NCBI RefSeq assembly: GCF_022669055.1
Contig: NZ_JAJMLW010000004.1
Span: 186,001-250,000, forward strand
Length of the DNA: 64,000 nt
Source: Adlercreutzia faecimuris
GTDB taxonomy: Bacteria > Actinomycetota > Coriobacteriia > Coriobacteriales > Eggerthellaceae
Direction: 5' to 3'
Every line of letters begins with the position of its first letter. Within the stretch, counting starts at the first letter, position 1. A model generated the notes under the pieces. It was not told where the DNA came from and made no database searches. It was given only the letters and a program-made list of their open reading frames with translations. Position numbers and translations under genes: made by a program. This document shows, in pieces, positions 31,893 to 40,409 of the stretch.

Positions 31893-33398
31893 ATGACCAT
31901 CAGGCTCTACGATACCAAGCTGCGCCGCAAGGTGGACTTCACGCCCCTCGTGGAGGGCAAGGTGTCTATGTACGTGTGCGGCCCCACCGTGTACAACCGC
32001 ATCCACATCGGCAACGCGCGCACGTTCATCTCCTTCGACATGATCCGCCGCTACCTCCAGTGGCGCGGCTTCGACGTTACCTTCGTGCAGAACGTCACCG
32101 ACGTGGACGACAAGATCATCAAGCGCGCCAACGAGGAGGGCCGCACCGCCGCGGAGGTGGCCGCCGAGTACACCGAGGCGTTCATCGGCGACATGCACGC
32201 GGCCGGCGTCCAAGACCCCGACGTGCGCCCCAAGGCCACCGAGGAGATCCCCGCCATGATCGAGCTCGTGCAGAGGCTCATCGACGGCGGCCACGCCTAC
32301 GAGGTGGACGGCGACGTGTACTTCGCGGTGCGCTCGTACCCCGCCTACGGCGGCCTGTCCGGCCGCAACATCGACGAGATGGAGGGCGGTCACCGCGAGC
32401 TGCGCGCCGACGGCCAGGGGCTGGAGGACCGCAAGCGCGACCCGCTCGACTTCGCCCTGTGGAAGGCCGCCAAGCCGGGCGAGCCGTCATGGGAGAGCCC
32501 CTGGGGGTCCGGGCGTCCCGGCTGGCACATCGAGTGCTCGGCCATGTCGCACAAGTACCTGGGGCTGCCCTTCGACATCCACGGCGGCGGCTCTGACCTG
32601 GCCTTTCCCCATCACGAGAACGAGCGCGCCCAGTCGGAGGCGGCCTGGGGCTGCACCTTCGCCAACCACTGGATGCACTCGGGCATGCTCCAGATCAACG
32701 CCGAGAAGATGTCGAAGTCGCTCGGCAACTTCATGCTGCTCTACGAGGTGCTCGAGACGACGCGCCCCGCGGCCCTGCGCATGCTGATGCTGCAGACGCA
32801 CTACCGCAGCCCGCTCGACTTCTCGGAGGACCGCCTGGCCGAGGCCGACGCCGCGCTCACGCGCATCGAGAACGCGGTGCGCAACCTCGACTGGCTGGCG
32901 TCGAACGCCGTGGACGGCGCGCCGGACGTGGTGGACGCCGCGGCGCTGGGCGCCCAGGTGGCGGCCGCGCGCGAGGCCTTCGCCCAGGCCATGGACGACG
33001 ACTTCAACGCGCCGGCGGCCCTTGGCGCCATCTTCACGCTGGTGGGCGAGGTCAACGCCGCGGTGGCGGACAAGTCGCTGTCGGTGGCCGACGCCGAGGT
33101 CGTGACGACCGCGCGTGATGGCATCGTCGAGCTTCTGGCTGTGCTGGGCATCCAGCTGGAGGACGACCAGGACGAGGGCGCGGCCTATCCGCCCGAGGTG
33201 ATCGCCCTGGCCGCCGACCTCGCCGGCTACGGCGGCGCCGACGCCATGGAGGCGGTCGAGGCGCTGCTCGAGGCCCGTGCGCTCGCCCGCAAGGAGAAGA
33301 ACTGGGCTGTGGCCGACGGCGTCCGCGACGGTCTGGCCGCCCTCGGCTTCACCATCGAGGACACCCCCCAGGGCGCCCGCGTCTCCTACGGCGCGTAG
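31893..33398 (+). CDS. cysS: Cysteinyl-tRNA synthetase
   Basis: This 501-residue class I synthetase has the N-terminal [19 protein letters not shown] with the HIGH-type motif and a zinc cysteine, [27 protein letters not shown] and [17 protein letters not shown] with further zinc ligands, and the KMSKSLGN loop near residue 271. The DALR anticodon domain fills the C-terminus. It charges tRNA-Cys. The MEP genes ispD-ispF often precede cysS directly; here a sigma pair, an alarmone synthetase and a toxin-antitoxin pair have come between, and cysS has its own promoter. Confidence 0.97.
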   Translation: MTIRLYDTKLRRKVDFTPLVEGKVSMYVCGPTVYNRIHIGNARTFISFDMIRRYLQWRGFDVTFVQNVTDVDDKIIKRANEEGRTAAEVAAEYTEAFIGDMHAAGVQDPDVRPKATEEIPAMIELVQRLIDGGHAYEVDGDVYFAVRSYPAYGGLSGRNIDEMEGGHRELRADGQGLEDRKRDPLDFALWKAAKPGEPSWESPWGSGRPGWHIECSAMSHKYLGLPFDIHGGGSDLAFPHHENERAQSEAAWGCTFANHWMHSGMLQINAEKMSKSLGNFMLLYEVLETTRPAALRMLMLQTHYRSPLDFSEDRLAEADAALTRIENAVRNLDWLASNAVDGAPDVVDAAALGAQVAAAREAFAQAMDDDFNAPAALGAIFTLVGEVNAAVADKSLSVADAEVVTTARDGIVELLAVLGIQLEDDQDEGAAYPPEVIALAADLAGYGGADAMEAVEALLEARALARKEKNWAVADGVRDGLAALGFTIEDTPQGARVSYGA

Positions 33399-33421
33399 CG
33401 CCTGCACCGCCGACAGGCGCC

Positions 33422-33448
33422 GCGGCCCCGTCGATCCGACGGGGCCGC
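33422..33448 (+). terminator. Intrinsic terminator after cysS
   Basis: A perfect 12-bp stem, GCGGCCCCGTCG and its complement, with the loop ATC is followed by TTCTCGTT. Confidence 0.85.
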
Positions 33449-33500
33449 TTCTCGTTATGACCCCCTTCCGAAATCGGGTCAACGGCGTATCGTCTTCCGC

Positions 33501-33556
33501 GAGGGCGCGAGGGCGCGAGGGCGCGAGGGCGCGAGGGCGCGAGGGCGCGAGGGCGC
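33501..33556 (+). repeat. Seven tandem copies of GAGGGCGC
   Basis: Seven perfect head-to-tail copies of the 8-base unit GAGGGCGC lie 28 bases upstream of an ABC transporter start. Eight-base units change spacing by a non-multiple of three and of the helix turn, so slipped-strand changes could alter promoter or leader function. Confidence 0.9.
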
Positions 33557-33583
33557 GCCCGTCGGACGGAAGGGAGGGCCGCC

Positions 33584-34378
33584 ATGAACCCGGTCATCGA
33601 GCTGCGCGGCGTCACCAAGGACTACGGCGCCGGCCGCGGCGTGTTCGGCCTGTCGCTGGCCGTGGGGCGCGGCGAGGTGGTGGGGTTCCTCGGCGCCAAC
33701 GGCGCGGGCAAGTCCGTCACCATGCGGCTGCTCATGGGCTTCATCCGCGCGGACGAGGGCCGCGCGTCCATCGGCGGCGCCGACTGCTTCGCCGACCGCG
33801 CGGCCATCCAGCGCCGGGTGGGCTACCTGCCCGGCGAGCTGGCGTGCCCCGCCGACATGACGGGCGTCGCCTTCCTCGACTTCATGGCGGCGATGCGCGG
33901 CGCGTCCGACGCGCGCCGCCGGGCCGAGCTGACCGCCTTCTTCGAGCTGGACCCGCGCGCCCGCATCCGGTCGATGTCGAAGGGCACCAAGCAGAAGCTC
34001 GGCATCGTGGCCGCCTTCATGGGGGCGCCTGACGTGCTGCTGCTCGACGAGCCTACGAGCGGCCTCGACCTGCTCATGCAGCGCCGCTTCGTCGAGCTCG
34101 TGCGCGCCGAGCGCGACCGCGGCGCCACGGTGCTGCTGTCGTCCCACGTCCTGGGCGAGGTGGAGGGCACGTGCGACAGGGCCGTGTTCATCCGCGCGGG
34201 GCGCCTGTCGTCGGAGGCGCGCGCGGCCGACCTCACGCTCGACGCCACCCTCGAGCGCCTCTACGGCGCCGACGCCCTCGACCGCCACTGGGCCGCGCCC
34301 GGCGCCGCGGTGCCCGGCGTCGCGCCTGCGCCGCCGGCGCCTGTCCCTGCCGCCTCGTCGAAGGGAGGCTCCCGATGA
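33584..34378 (+). CDS. ABC-2 transporter ATP-binding protein
   Basis: This 264-residue ATPase has Walker A GANGAGKS near residue 38, the Q-loop region VGYLPGELACPADM, a degenerate signature SMSKGTKQKLGI in place of LSGGQ, Walker B DVLLLDEPTSGLD and the switch histidine in LLSSHVLGEVE. This pattern fits drug or antibiotic exporters of the ABC-2 class. The C-terminus ends in a proline/alanine tail. It is translationally coupled to the permease downstream. A tandem repeat lies just upstream, and a convergent TetR gene encoded beyond the permease may control the pair. Confidence 0.92.
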   Translation: MNPVIELRGVTKDYGAGRGVFGLSLAVGRGEVVGFLGANGAGKSVTMRLLMGFIRADEGRASIGGADCFADRAAIQRRVGYLPGELACPADMTGVAFLDFMAAMRGASDARRRAELTAFFELDPRARIRSMSKGTKQKLGIVAAFMGAPDVLLLDEPTSGLDLLMQRRFVELVRAERDRGATVLLSSHVLGEVEGTCDRAVFIRAGRLSSEARAADLTLDATLERLYGADALDRHWAAPGAAVPGVAPAPPAPVPAASSKGGSR

Positions 34379-35172
34379 TCTCCGCCCTCCTCGCGCGCAG
34401 CCTGCGCGCCTCGGCTGCCGTGCTGATCGCGCTTGCCGCCGTCATCGCCCTGTACGCCGTCGAGGTCGTCTACCTCTACGACCCGGCCGTCAGCGAGAGC
34501 CTGGCGCTCATGCAGCAGGCGCTCCCCGAGCTCTTCGAGGCGTTCGGCATGGCCAACCCCGCATCCACGCTGCTCGACTTCCTCATCAACTACCTCTACG
34601 GCTTCCTGCTCACGGCGGCGCTCGTGTTGCTGGCCGCCTACCTGGCCCAGCGCCTGGTGGCCGGCCCGGCCAAGGACGGGTCGCTCGCGTGGCTGCTGGC
34701 CGCGCCGCGCCGCCGCGCGGCGATTGCCGGCACCCTCGCCCTGGCGGCGGCGCTGGCCGTGGCGCTGCTGGTGGCCGTCACGGCGGCGGTCGAGGCGGCG
34801 GCCTGCGAGGCGCTGTTCCCCGGCGAGCTCGACCATGCAAGCCTCGCGCGCGCCAACGCGGGGCTGCTCGCCCTGGGGCTGTTCGCGGCGGCGCTCTGCC
34901 TGGCGTCGGCCTGCGCCTTCCAGCGCCCGGGCCTCGGCCTGGGGGTGGGCGCCGGCGCCTGCGCGCTGTTCTTCGTCATGGGGCTGTCGGGCACGGTGGG
35001 GGAGGGCCTGGCCTGGGTGGCCGACCTGTCGCCCTTCGCGCTCTTCGACCCCTACGGTCTGGCGGCCGGCCAGGGCGATGCCGTCGCGGGGGCCGTCGCG
35101 CTCGCCGTGGCGGCCGCGGCCCTGTTCGCCGCGGCCATCGCCTGCTTCTGCCGCCGCGACTTCAGCCTGTAG
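34375..35172 (+). CDS. ABC-2 transporter permease
   Basis: This 265-residue, very alanine- and leucine-rich protein has about six membrane helices and no soluble domain, which fits an ABC-2-type permease. Its ATG overlaps the stop of the ATPase gene (ATGA), so the two products are made together. A C-terminal CFCRRDFSL is the usual type of permease ending. Substrate is unknown; membrane-active toxins or drugs are common for the family. Confidence 0.85.
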   Translation: MISALLARSLRASAAVLIALAAVIALYAVEVVYLYDPAVSESLALMQQALPELFEAFGMANPASTLLDFLINYLYGFLLTAALVLLAAYLAQRLVAGPAKDGSLAWLLAAPRRRAAIAGTLALAAALAVALLVAVTAAVEAAACEALFPGELDHASLARANAGLLALGLFAAALCLASACAFQRPGLGLGVGAGACALFFVMGLSGTVGEGLAWVADLSPFALFDPYGLAAGQGDAVAGAVALAVAAAALFAAAIACFCRRDFSL

Positions 35173-35220
35173 GGCTGGCGGGAGCGGACGCCTTGGAAAA
35201 ACGGGCGTCGCATGCAAATC

Positions 35221-35350
35221 GGAGCGGTTTTGTACTCCCGCGATGCCGGTTTCGCCGCCTTCTCTGCTATGGTGCGCGCAAAACCCCAGGAACTGCGTCC
35301 GCAGATCGCTGTCGCAGCGGGGTTTTCGCGCCGGGCGGAGTGCAAAACCG
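35221..35350. repeat. Nested inverted repeats between convergent genes
   Basis: An outer pair (about 35222-35238 with 35337-35353, 15 of 17 matching) encloses an inner pair (GCGCAAAACCCC at 35276-35287 with GGGGTTTTCGCGC at 35319-35331). The nesting suggests a cruciform or hairpin element of the MITE or bacterial interspersed type, or a bidirectional terminator. Confidence 0.6.
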
Positions 35351-35385
35351 TTCGAATTCGCAGACTCCTGGCGAAAACGCGAGGC

Positions 35386-36012
35386 CTAGCGGTAGGCCCA
35401 GCCGCGCAGGATCTCGCACCACTGGCGGTAGGCGGCCATGAACGCGTCCAAGTCGAGGCGCTCGCGGGCCATGAGGCGCTGGTGCAGGTAGCCGTCCCCC
35501 ATCATGATGAGCATGTCGAGCACCTCGCGCGGATCCACGTCGTCGCGGAAGCGGCTGAAGTCGACGTTCTTGAAGAACCGTCCGAACATCTCGTCCACCT
35601 GCCGGCTCGTCCACGCGGCCATGGTCTCGCGGATGTCGCGGTGGTCGGCGTAGAACGCGCGCACCGAGAACTCGAGGGCCCACGGCCAGCGCGTCAGCGA
35701 CGCCACCTTCTGCTCGCCGGCGTACAGCATGAGGTCGAAGAAGTCGTCGATGGCGTAGAAGTCGTCGTCGACCACCCATTCGACCACGCGCTCCATCAGG
35801 TAGTCCAGGGTGCGCAGGTACAGCGAGCGCTTGTTGCGGAAGTAGAAGAACAGCAGGCCCTTGGACATGCCGGCGCGTCGGGCGATGTCCTCGGTGGAGG
35901 CGCCCTGGTAGTCGTTGCGCCCGAAGCCCTCGACGGCCGCGCGCATGACGGTATCCTGCCGCTCGGGCGGCAGCGCGTCGAAGTCCCCCTGCCGCTGTCC
36001 GTCTGACGCCAT
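35386..36012 (-). CDS. TetR-family regulator
   Basis: This 208-residue protein has an N-terminal TetR helix-turn-helix (AAVEGFGRNDYQGASTEDIA, then RRAGMSKGLLFFYFRNKRSL) and an all-helical ligand domain. A perfect 20-bp palindrome lies 24 bases upstream of its start, a typical autoregulatory site. It is convergent with the ABC exporter genes, which it may also control, since TetR proteins often sense the drugs such exporters remove. No matching palindrome was found upstream of the transporter, only a GGTCAAC half-site near 33476. Confidence 0.9.
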   Translation of the reverse strand: MASDGQRQGDFDALPPERQDTVMRAAVEGFGRNDYQGASTEDIARRAGMSKGLLFFYFRNKRSLYLRTLDYLMERVVEWVVDDDFYAIDDFFDLMLYAGEQKVASLTRWPWALEFSVRAFYADHRDIRETMAAWTSRQVDEMFGRFFKNVDFSRFRDDVDPREVLDMLIMMGDGYLHQRLMARERLDLDAFMAAYRQWCEILRGWAYR

Positions 36013-36035
36013 GGCCCCTCCTCGGTCGCATCTCG

Positions 36036-36055
36036 CGTTGACCGGCCGGTCAACG
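36036..36055. promoter_or_regulatory. 20-bp perfect palindrome, TetR operator
   Basis: CGTTGACCGGCCGGTCAACG is a perfect dyad 24 bases upstream of the TetR start. A half-site, ATTGACCGG, recurs at about 36077-36085. Confidence 0.8.
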
Positions 36056-36187
36056 CCCGGCGCCCATCGTACCCCATTGACCGGATTCCGGAAGGGGGAG
36101 GGGAGGCAGCTCCGCGTTCGCGGGCGGCGGGCGCGGATGCAGGACGGGCGCTCCCGGGCGGCGGGCGCGGATGCGGGGCGGGAGCCT

Positions 36188-36193
36188 TATAAT
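36188..36193 (+). promoter_or_regulatory. Consensus -10, probably leaderless U32 gene
   Basis: TATAAT ends eight bases before the ATG at 36202. The transcript would start at the ATG, and no ribosome site is present between them. Confidence 0.55.
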
Positions 36194-36201
36194 GGTGCGT
36201 C

Positions 36202-37653
36202 ATGGCCGAGGCGTCTCGCATACCGATGGAGCTGCTGGCCCCCGCCGGGGGGATGGATCAGCTGCGCGCGGCGGTGCGCTTCGGCGCCGACGCCGTCTAC
36301 CTGGCGACCGACCGCTTCGGCATGCGCGCCCGCGCCGCCAACTTCGCCCTGGCCGAGCTGCCCGAGGCCGTCCGCGTCGCCCATGACGCCGGCGTGCGCG
36401 TTCACGTGGCCTGCAACGTCCTCATGGGGCCCGACGACATCGACGCGCTGCCCGCCTACCTGCGCGCCGTCCAGGACGCCGACGCCGACGCCCTCATCAT
36501 CGGCGACTTGGGCGCGGCCGCCCTGGCGCGCGAGCACGCGCCCTTGGTCGAGCTGCACGTGAGCACTCAGGCCTCGGTGGCTAACGCGGCGGCGGCGCGC
36601 GTCTGGCACGCCCTGGGCGCCAAGCGCGTGGTGTGCGCCCGGGAGATGTCGCTGGCCGACATCGCGCGCCTGCGCCAGGACACCCCGCCCGACCTGGAGA
36701 TAGAGGCCTTCGCCCACGGGGCCATGTGCATGGCCGTGTCGGGCCGCTGTCTCATCAGCAGCTACCTCACCGGCCGCTCGGGCAACCGGGGCCACTGCAC
36801 CCAGCCCTGCCGCTGGAGCTACGCGCTGGGCACCGCGCCCGATGCAGGGGAGCGCCCCGCGGGGTTCCTGCTGGAGGAGGAGAAGCGCCCTGGCGAGTTC
36901 ATCCCCATCGAGGAGGACGGCCGCGGCACCTTCATCATGAACGCGAAGGACCTCAATATGCTGGCGCACCTGCGTGAGCTGGCTGACGCGGGCGTGGACT
37001 CCATCAAGGTAGAGGGGCGCAACAAGAAGGCCTTCTACGTGGCCACGGTGACGGCCGCCTACCGCCGCGTGCTCGACGGCGAGCCGCCCGAGGCCGTCGC
37101 CGACGAGCTCCTGGCCGTGAGCCACCGCCCCTACGGCACCGGCTTCTACTTCGGCGAGGCCGAGCAGGCGCCGGACTATGACGGCTACGAGCAGGAGACG
37201 CGGCACGTCGCCGACGTGCTGGCCTGCGAGGAGCTGGCTGCGGGGGAGGGCGCGGAAGCCGTGCGCCCCGCATCGGCCGCGGAGGGCGCGGAAGCTGGGG
37301 GCGCGGGCATCGCCGCAGCGGACGCCCCGGTCGAGGACGCCGGCGCCGCGGCGGGTGCGCCGGACGCGGACGCCGCGGAGCGCCGCTGGCGCCTGACCGT
37401 GCGCTGCCGCACCCGCTTCGCCGAGCGCGACGCGTTGGAGGCCCTCGTCCCGCGCGCCCCCGCCCGCGCCCTCGAGGTGCGCGACCTCACGTGGCTGCCC
37501 GAGCCCGACGCCGACGACTCCGCGCCCCCGCCCGTGCCGGTGGCCGTTGCCAACCGCTCCTGCGCGCGCTATACCCTGACGACTACCTGTCCGGTGCCGC
37601 CCGGGTCGTTCCTGCGCGTCCGCGCCTTCCGCCGCTCGGCCCGCCACGGCTGA
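36202..37653 (+). CDS. Peptidase U32 family protein
   Basis: This 483-residue protein has the U32 pattern: an N-terminal TIM-barrel start MELLAPAGGMDQLRAAVRFG, then the family signature EAFAHGAMCMAVSGRCLISS near residue 173, followed by four cysteines (GHCTQPCRWSY) that are likely to bind an Fe-S cluster. The best known relatives hydroxylate tRNA or 23S rRNA (TrhP and RlhA) rather than degrade protein, so RNA modification is more likely than proteolysis. An alanine-rich insert of about 60 residues splits the core from the C-terminal domain. The gene appears leaderless. Confidence 0.85.
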   Translation: MAEASRIPMELLAPAGGMDQLRAAVRFGADAVYLATDRFGMRARAANFALAELPEAVRVAHDAGVRVHVACNVLMGPDDIDALPAYLRAVQDADADALIIGDLGAAALAREHAPLVELHVSTQASVANAAAARVWHALGAKRVVCAREMSLADIARLRQDTPPDLEIEAFAHGAMCMAVSGRCLISSYLTGRSGNRGHCTQPCRWSYALGTAPDAGERPAGFLLEEEKRPGEFIPIEEDGRGTFIMNAKDLNMLAHLRELADAGVDSIKVEGRNKKAFYVATVTAAYRRVLDGEPPEAVADELLAVSHRPYGTGFYFGEAEQAPDYDGYEQETRHVADVLACEELAAGEGAEAVRPASAAEGAEAGGAGIAAADAPVEDAGAAAGAPDADAAERRWRLTVRCRTRFAERDALEALVPRAPARALEVRDLTWLPEPDADDSAPPPVPVAVANRSCARYTLTTTCPVPPGSFLRVRAFRRSARHG

Positions 37654-37904
37654 CCCGCGCGCTGCCGCCCCGCACCCGGCCGCCGCGCCCAACCGCCCGA
37701 CCGCTGCGCCCAACCGCCCGGCGCCCCGCGCTCCGCGCCCAGCCACCCGGCGCCCCGCACCTGCCCGCGCTCACCTTCCCCGCCTCTGACCAGGCCCTCC
37801 GCCCACTTCGCACCCGTGATGATATTGTTGCGCGTTCTGGACGGCCCCCGCCGCCCTTCTTGGTATCATGGGAGCATCATATTTCCTAGGGAAAGGGAAC
37901 CGTC
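37654..37904. repeat. GC-rich gap with imperfect tandem units
   Basis: No gene is visible. Between about 37680 and 37765 the plus strand is nearly free of A and T and contains repeated GCGCCCAACCGCCCG units (37686-37700 and 37707-37721) and related variants. The rest, up to the hypothetical gene at 37905, is AT-richer and may hold its promoter. Confidence 0.5.
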
Positions 37905-38204
37905 ATGGGAGTCAAATCCGCGGAGGTACTGGAGATATCCTACGATGAGCTGCCGACCTACCTGCACGCCCACCACTCGGTGTACATGGACGTCGACGGC
38001 GCCACCTATTACCTGACCGACGTGAATGACCGCTACTGGCGCGTGCAGGACACCGCCGAGTTCAACGAGAAGGGCCACTACGTCGACTGCAGCGACCTGG
38101 TTCCCACCCTGAGCGAGTTCCTGGAGCTTCCCTTCCTCCATGGCAAGGCTGTGAAGGACCTCTTCGAGGAGGCCACCTTCTACGCCTCCGAGAAGCCGGA
38201 GTAG
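37905..38204 (+). CDS. Hypothetical small acidic protein
   Basis: This 99-residue acidic, tyrosine-rich protein (YDELPTYLHAHHSVYMDVDG, YYLTDVNDRYWRVQ, a central CSD) has no recognised domain, signal peptide or membrane helix. The even spacing of hydrophobic and aromatic residues suggests a compact beta-rich fold. Start ATG 37905 follows AGGGAAAGG. A terminator hairpin follows. I do not recognise the family. It stands between the U32 and Mrp genes with its own likely transcript. Confidence 0.7.
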   Translation: MGVKSAEVLEISYDELPTYLHAHHSVYMDVDGATYYLTDVNDRYWRVQDTAEFNEKGHYVDCSDLVPTLSEFLELPFLHGKAVKDLFEEATFYASEKPE

Positions 38205-38235
38205 CCCCTTCCCACAACTGAATAGCGAACCTACG

Positions 38236-38260
38236 GGGGCGGCTCGTGACGAGCCGCCCC
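38236..38260 (+). terminator. Intrinsic terminator
   Basis: An 11-bp stem, GGGGCGGCTCG and its complement, with the loop TGA is followed by TTCTTC. It lies 32 bases after the hypothetical gene. Confidence 0.85.
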
Positions 38261-38350
38261 TTCTTCATGCCTTGTGCTATGATGCCTGCTGTTAAACGGC
38301 GCGCCGCGGGCCCTCGAGACGGGCCGCGGCCTCACGGGAAAGAAGGAACC

Positions 38351-39205
38351 ATGGCAGAAGAAGAGTGCAGCCACGAGTGCTCCAGCTGCGGCGTCTCGGG
38401 GTGCGGCGACCGCACCGCCGACGCGGGCCCGAGCACGCTCGAGACGAACAAGCGCACCACCATCAAGAACGTCATCGGCGTCGTGTCCGGCAAGGGCGGC
38501 GTGGGCAAGTCCCTGGTGACGAGCTTGCTGGCCTCCGAGATGCGCAAGCGCGGCCACAAGGTGGCCATCCTGGACGCCGACGTGACCGGCCCGTCCATCC
38601 CCAAGTCCTTCGGCATCACCGGCCACCTCACGGCCGACGAGGACGGCATCAACCCCTCCTGCTCCGAGAGCGGTATCGAGGTCATGTCCGTGAACCTCAT
38701 GCTCCCGCAGGACGACCTGCCGGTCGCCTGGCGCGGCCCGGTGGTGTCCGGTGCCATCAAGCAGTTCTGGCAGGAGGTCAACTGGGGCGAGATCGACTAC
38801 ATGTTCGTCGACATGCCTCCGGGAACCTCCGACGTGTTCCTGACCGTCTTCCAGTCGCTGCCGGTCGACGGCATCGTCACCGTGTCGGCCCCGCAGGAGC
38901 TCGTGGCCATGATCGTGGGCAAGGCCGTCAACCTGGCCCGCTCCCTCGAGGTGCCGGTCATCGGCCTGGTGGAGAACATGGCGTACTTCAAGTGCGATGA
39001 CTGCGGCAAGGAGCACCACATCTTCGGCGAGCCCCAGGGCGCGGCCGTGGCCGAGAAGTACGAGATCCCCGCGGTGGCCACGCTGCCGATGGATCCGAAC
39101 TTCGCGCGCCTGGTCGACGCCGGCCAGGTGGAGGCCTACGACGTGGAGGGTGCCCTCGACGGCATCATCGACCAGATCGAGGCCGCCGCGAAGGCCGAGG
39201 CCTAG
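38351..39205 (+). CDS. mrp: Mrp/NBP35-family Fe-S cluster carrier ATPase
   Basis: This 284-residue P-loop ATPase has the deviant Walker A GKGGVGKS near residue 48, DADVTGPSIPKSFG, and MPPGTSDVFLTVFQSLP. C-terminal cysteines in YFKCDDCGKEHHIFG are the cluster-binding CxxC of Mrp/ApbC carriers. The N-terminus adds a further cysteine cluster, CSHECSSCGVSGCGD, as in NBP35-type proteins. It loads Fe-S clusters onto apo-proteins, which is fitting given the many ferredoxins and molybdoenzymes here. It is the last host gene before the prophage-bearing tRNA. Confidence 0.92.
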   Translation: MAEEECSHECSSCGVSGCGDRTADAGPSTLETNKRTTIKNVIGVVSGKGGVGKSLVTSLLASEMRKRGHKVAILDADVTGPSIPKSFGITGHLTADEDGINPSCSESGIEVMSVNLMLPQDDLPVAWRGPVVSGAIKQFWQEVNWGEIDYMFVDMPPGTSDVFLTVFQSLPVDGIVTVSAPQELVAMIVGKAVNLARSLEVPVIGLVENMAYFKCDDCGKEHHIFGEPQGAAVAEKYEIPAVATLPMDPNFARLVDAGQVEAYDVEGALDGIIDQIEAAAKAEA

Positions 39206-39299
39206 GGGAGGGGACGCCCTGCGGAGGGAGCCCGCGGCTCCGCGTGAGCGGGCCGGGTGAGCGCCCGGCGACCGCGCGCAAACTTTTCCGAAAAAGTCC

Positions 39300-39330
39300 T
39301 TGCGCCCGCCGCTCCTTCTGTTAATATAGT
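39300..39330 (+). promoter_or_regulatory. Promoter of tRNA-Ala
   Basis: TTGCGC at 39300-39305 and TATAGT at 39325-39330, spaced 19 bases, precede the tRNA by 14 bases. Confidence 0.5.
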
Positions 39331-39344
39331 CCTCGCACTTTTTC

Positions 39345-39420
39345 GGGGCATTAGCTCAGCTGGGAGAGCGCATGGCTGGCAGCCATGAGGTCAGGGGTTC
39401 GATCCCCCTATGCTCCACCA
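39345..39420 (+). tRNA. tRNA-Ala(GGC), prophage attachment gene
   Basis: This 76-base sequence folds into a full cloverleaf. The acceptor stem is GGGGCAT with ATGCTCC, and the D-arm has AGCTCAGCTGGGAGAGC. The anticodon stem CATGG/CCATG encloses the loop CTGGCAG, with anticodon GGC for alanine. The T-arm has GGTTCGATCC, and the CCA end is encoded. All genes to the right read toward it and are phage-like, beginning 126 bases on, so a temperate phage has probably integrated into the 3' half of this gene. The partner repeat should lie beyond 64000. Confidence 0.95.
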
Positions 39421-39496
39421 TAGGAACATTAGCCGAACACCATGGCTCGGCTATTACGTGGCATGGCGCACGCTCGTCATAGTCGCAAGATACAAG

Positions 39497-39521
39497 AAGA
39501 CCCCCTGATGCAGGGGGTCTT
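39497..39521. terminator. Bidirectional terminator at prophage left end
   Basis: An 11-bp stem, AAGACCCCCTG and its complement, with the loop ATG lies between the tRNA and the prophage lysis genes. T-rich sequence follows on both strands. Confidence 0.8.
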
Positions 39522-39545
39522 CCTCTTTCTGGTGTCTGGTGCAGC

Positions 39546-40400
39546 CTAGACCTTGAGCAAGTAGTCATCCGCAGCGGGTCCGCCTGTAGGCTTGCCGACC
39601 GCCACGTACCGCTTCTTGCCGGACGATGCGCCGGTGTAGCGTCCCCACACCCACCCATCGGCGATTTTGTACCAGTCATCCAGCACCACGGTCTGGCCCT
39701 TGGAGTAGCTGGCCACAACGTTGCCGCTGAGGCTCGGGGCATCGCGCACGTTCAGAGAGTTGACCTGGCAGCGGTACTTGCCGCCGAATCCCGTTCCGGT
39801 CTTCTCAGCCGAGGTTGATGCAGATGGGGCGGCAGGCTGAGCCGCAGGCTTCTGCGCGGGCTGAGAGGGCTTCGGATTGGTGGCCAAGATGCCGATGCCT
39901 GCGGCCTTCAAGATGGCATCAGCGATCTCGGTGGTTCGGGAATCGAAGATCGCGCGGTCCTCGGCGTTGGAGATAAAGCCGACCTCCGCGAGGCGGTAGT
40001 TGATTCCGCGATTGGCTGCGCGCTTCGGGTTGGCCAAGTCGGTGCGCTTCACGATGGTCTGCGAGCGCCCCGGCAGGATGGCGGCCAGCTTCGAGGCCAG
40101 CGCCTTGTCGAAGTCATCGGCATCGAACCCGCCATAGATGATGACGTGCGCGCCTCGCGCGCTCTCCGCCGCCGAATCGCGGTGAAGTTCCAGCAGCATG
40201 GCACCGCTCGGAAGGGTCAGGCTGTTGATGCCGCCGTCAGCGTACCAGTTGCGGGAGGTGTCCAGCACCTCCACGTCGGAGCCGCCGCGCTCCTTAATGA
40301 TTCTCGCGAGGTAGCGGACGCGCTCCTCCTCGGTCTGCCCGCCGGCGCATGCGCCTGGGTCGCCAGCGCCGTGGCCGCAGATGATGTACAGCTTTGCCAT
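39546..40400 (-). CDS. Phage endolysin: N-acetylmuramoyl-L-alanine amidase with SH3 domain
   Basis: This 284-residue protein has an N-terminal Amidase_3-type zinc hydrolase: CGHGAGDPGACAGGQ with the first metal site, LLELHRDSAAE with the second histidine, and EVGFISNAEDRAIF with the catalytic glutamate. A proline/alanine linker (residues about 175-205) joins it to a bacterial SH3 domain (VNSLNVRDAPSLSGNVV, then VVLDDWYKIADGW) for wall binding. It cuts the amide between muramic acid and peptide at phage release. It is the last prophage gene before the attachment tRNA, downstream of holin, as in many siphophages. Confidence 0.93.
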   Translation of the reverse strand: MAKLYIICGHGAGDPGACAGGQTEEERVRYLARIIKERGGSDVEVLDTSRNWYADGGINSLTLPSGAMLLELHRDSAAESARGAHVIIYGGFDADDFDKALASKLAAILPGRSQTIVKRTDLANPKRAANRGINYRLAEVGFISNAEDRAIFDSRTTEIADAILKAAGIGILATNPKPSQPAQKPAAQPAAPSASTSAEKTGTGFGGKYRCQVNSLNVRDAPSLSGNVVASYSKGQTVVLDDWYKIADGWVWGRYTGASSGKKRYVAVGKPTGGPAADDYLLKV

Positions 40401-40409
40401 ATCGGCCTC

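Noticed and set aside
33501-33556. CRISPR-like array
   Set aside because: The units are only 8 bases and have no spacers; it is a simple tandem repeat.
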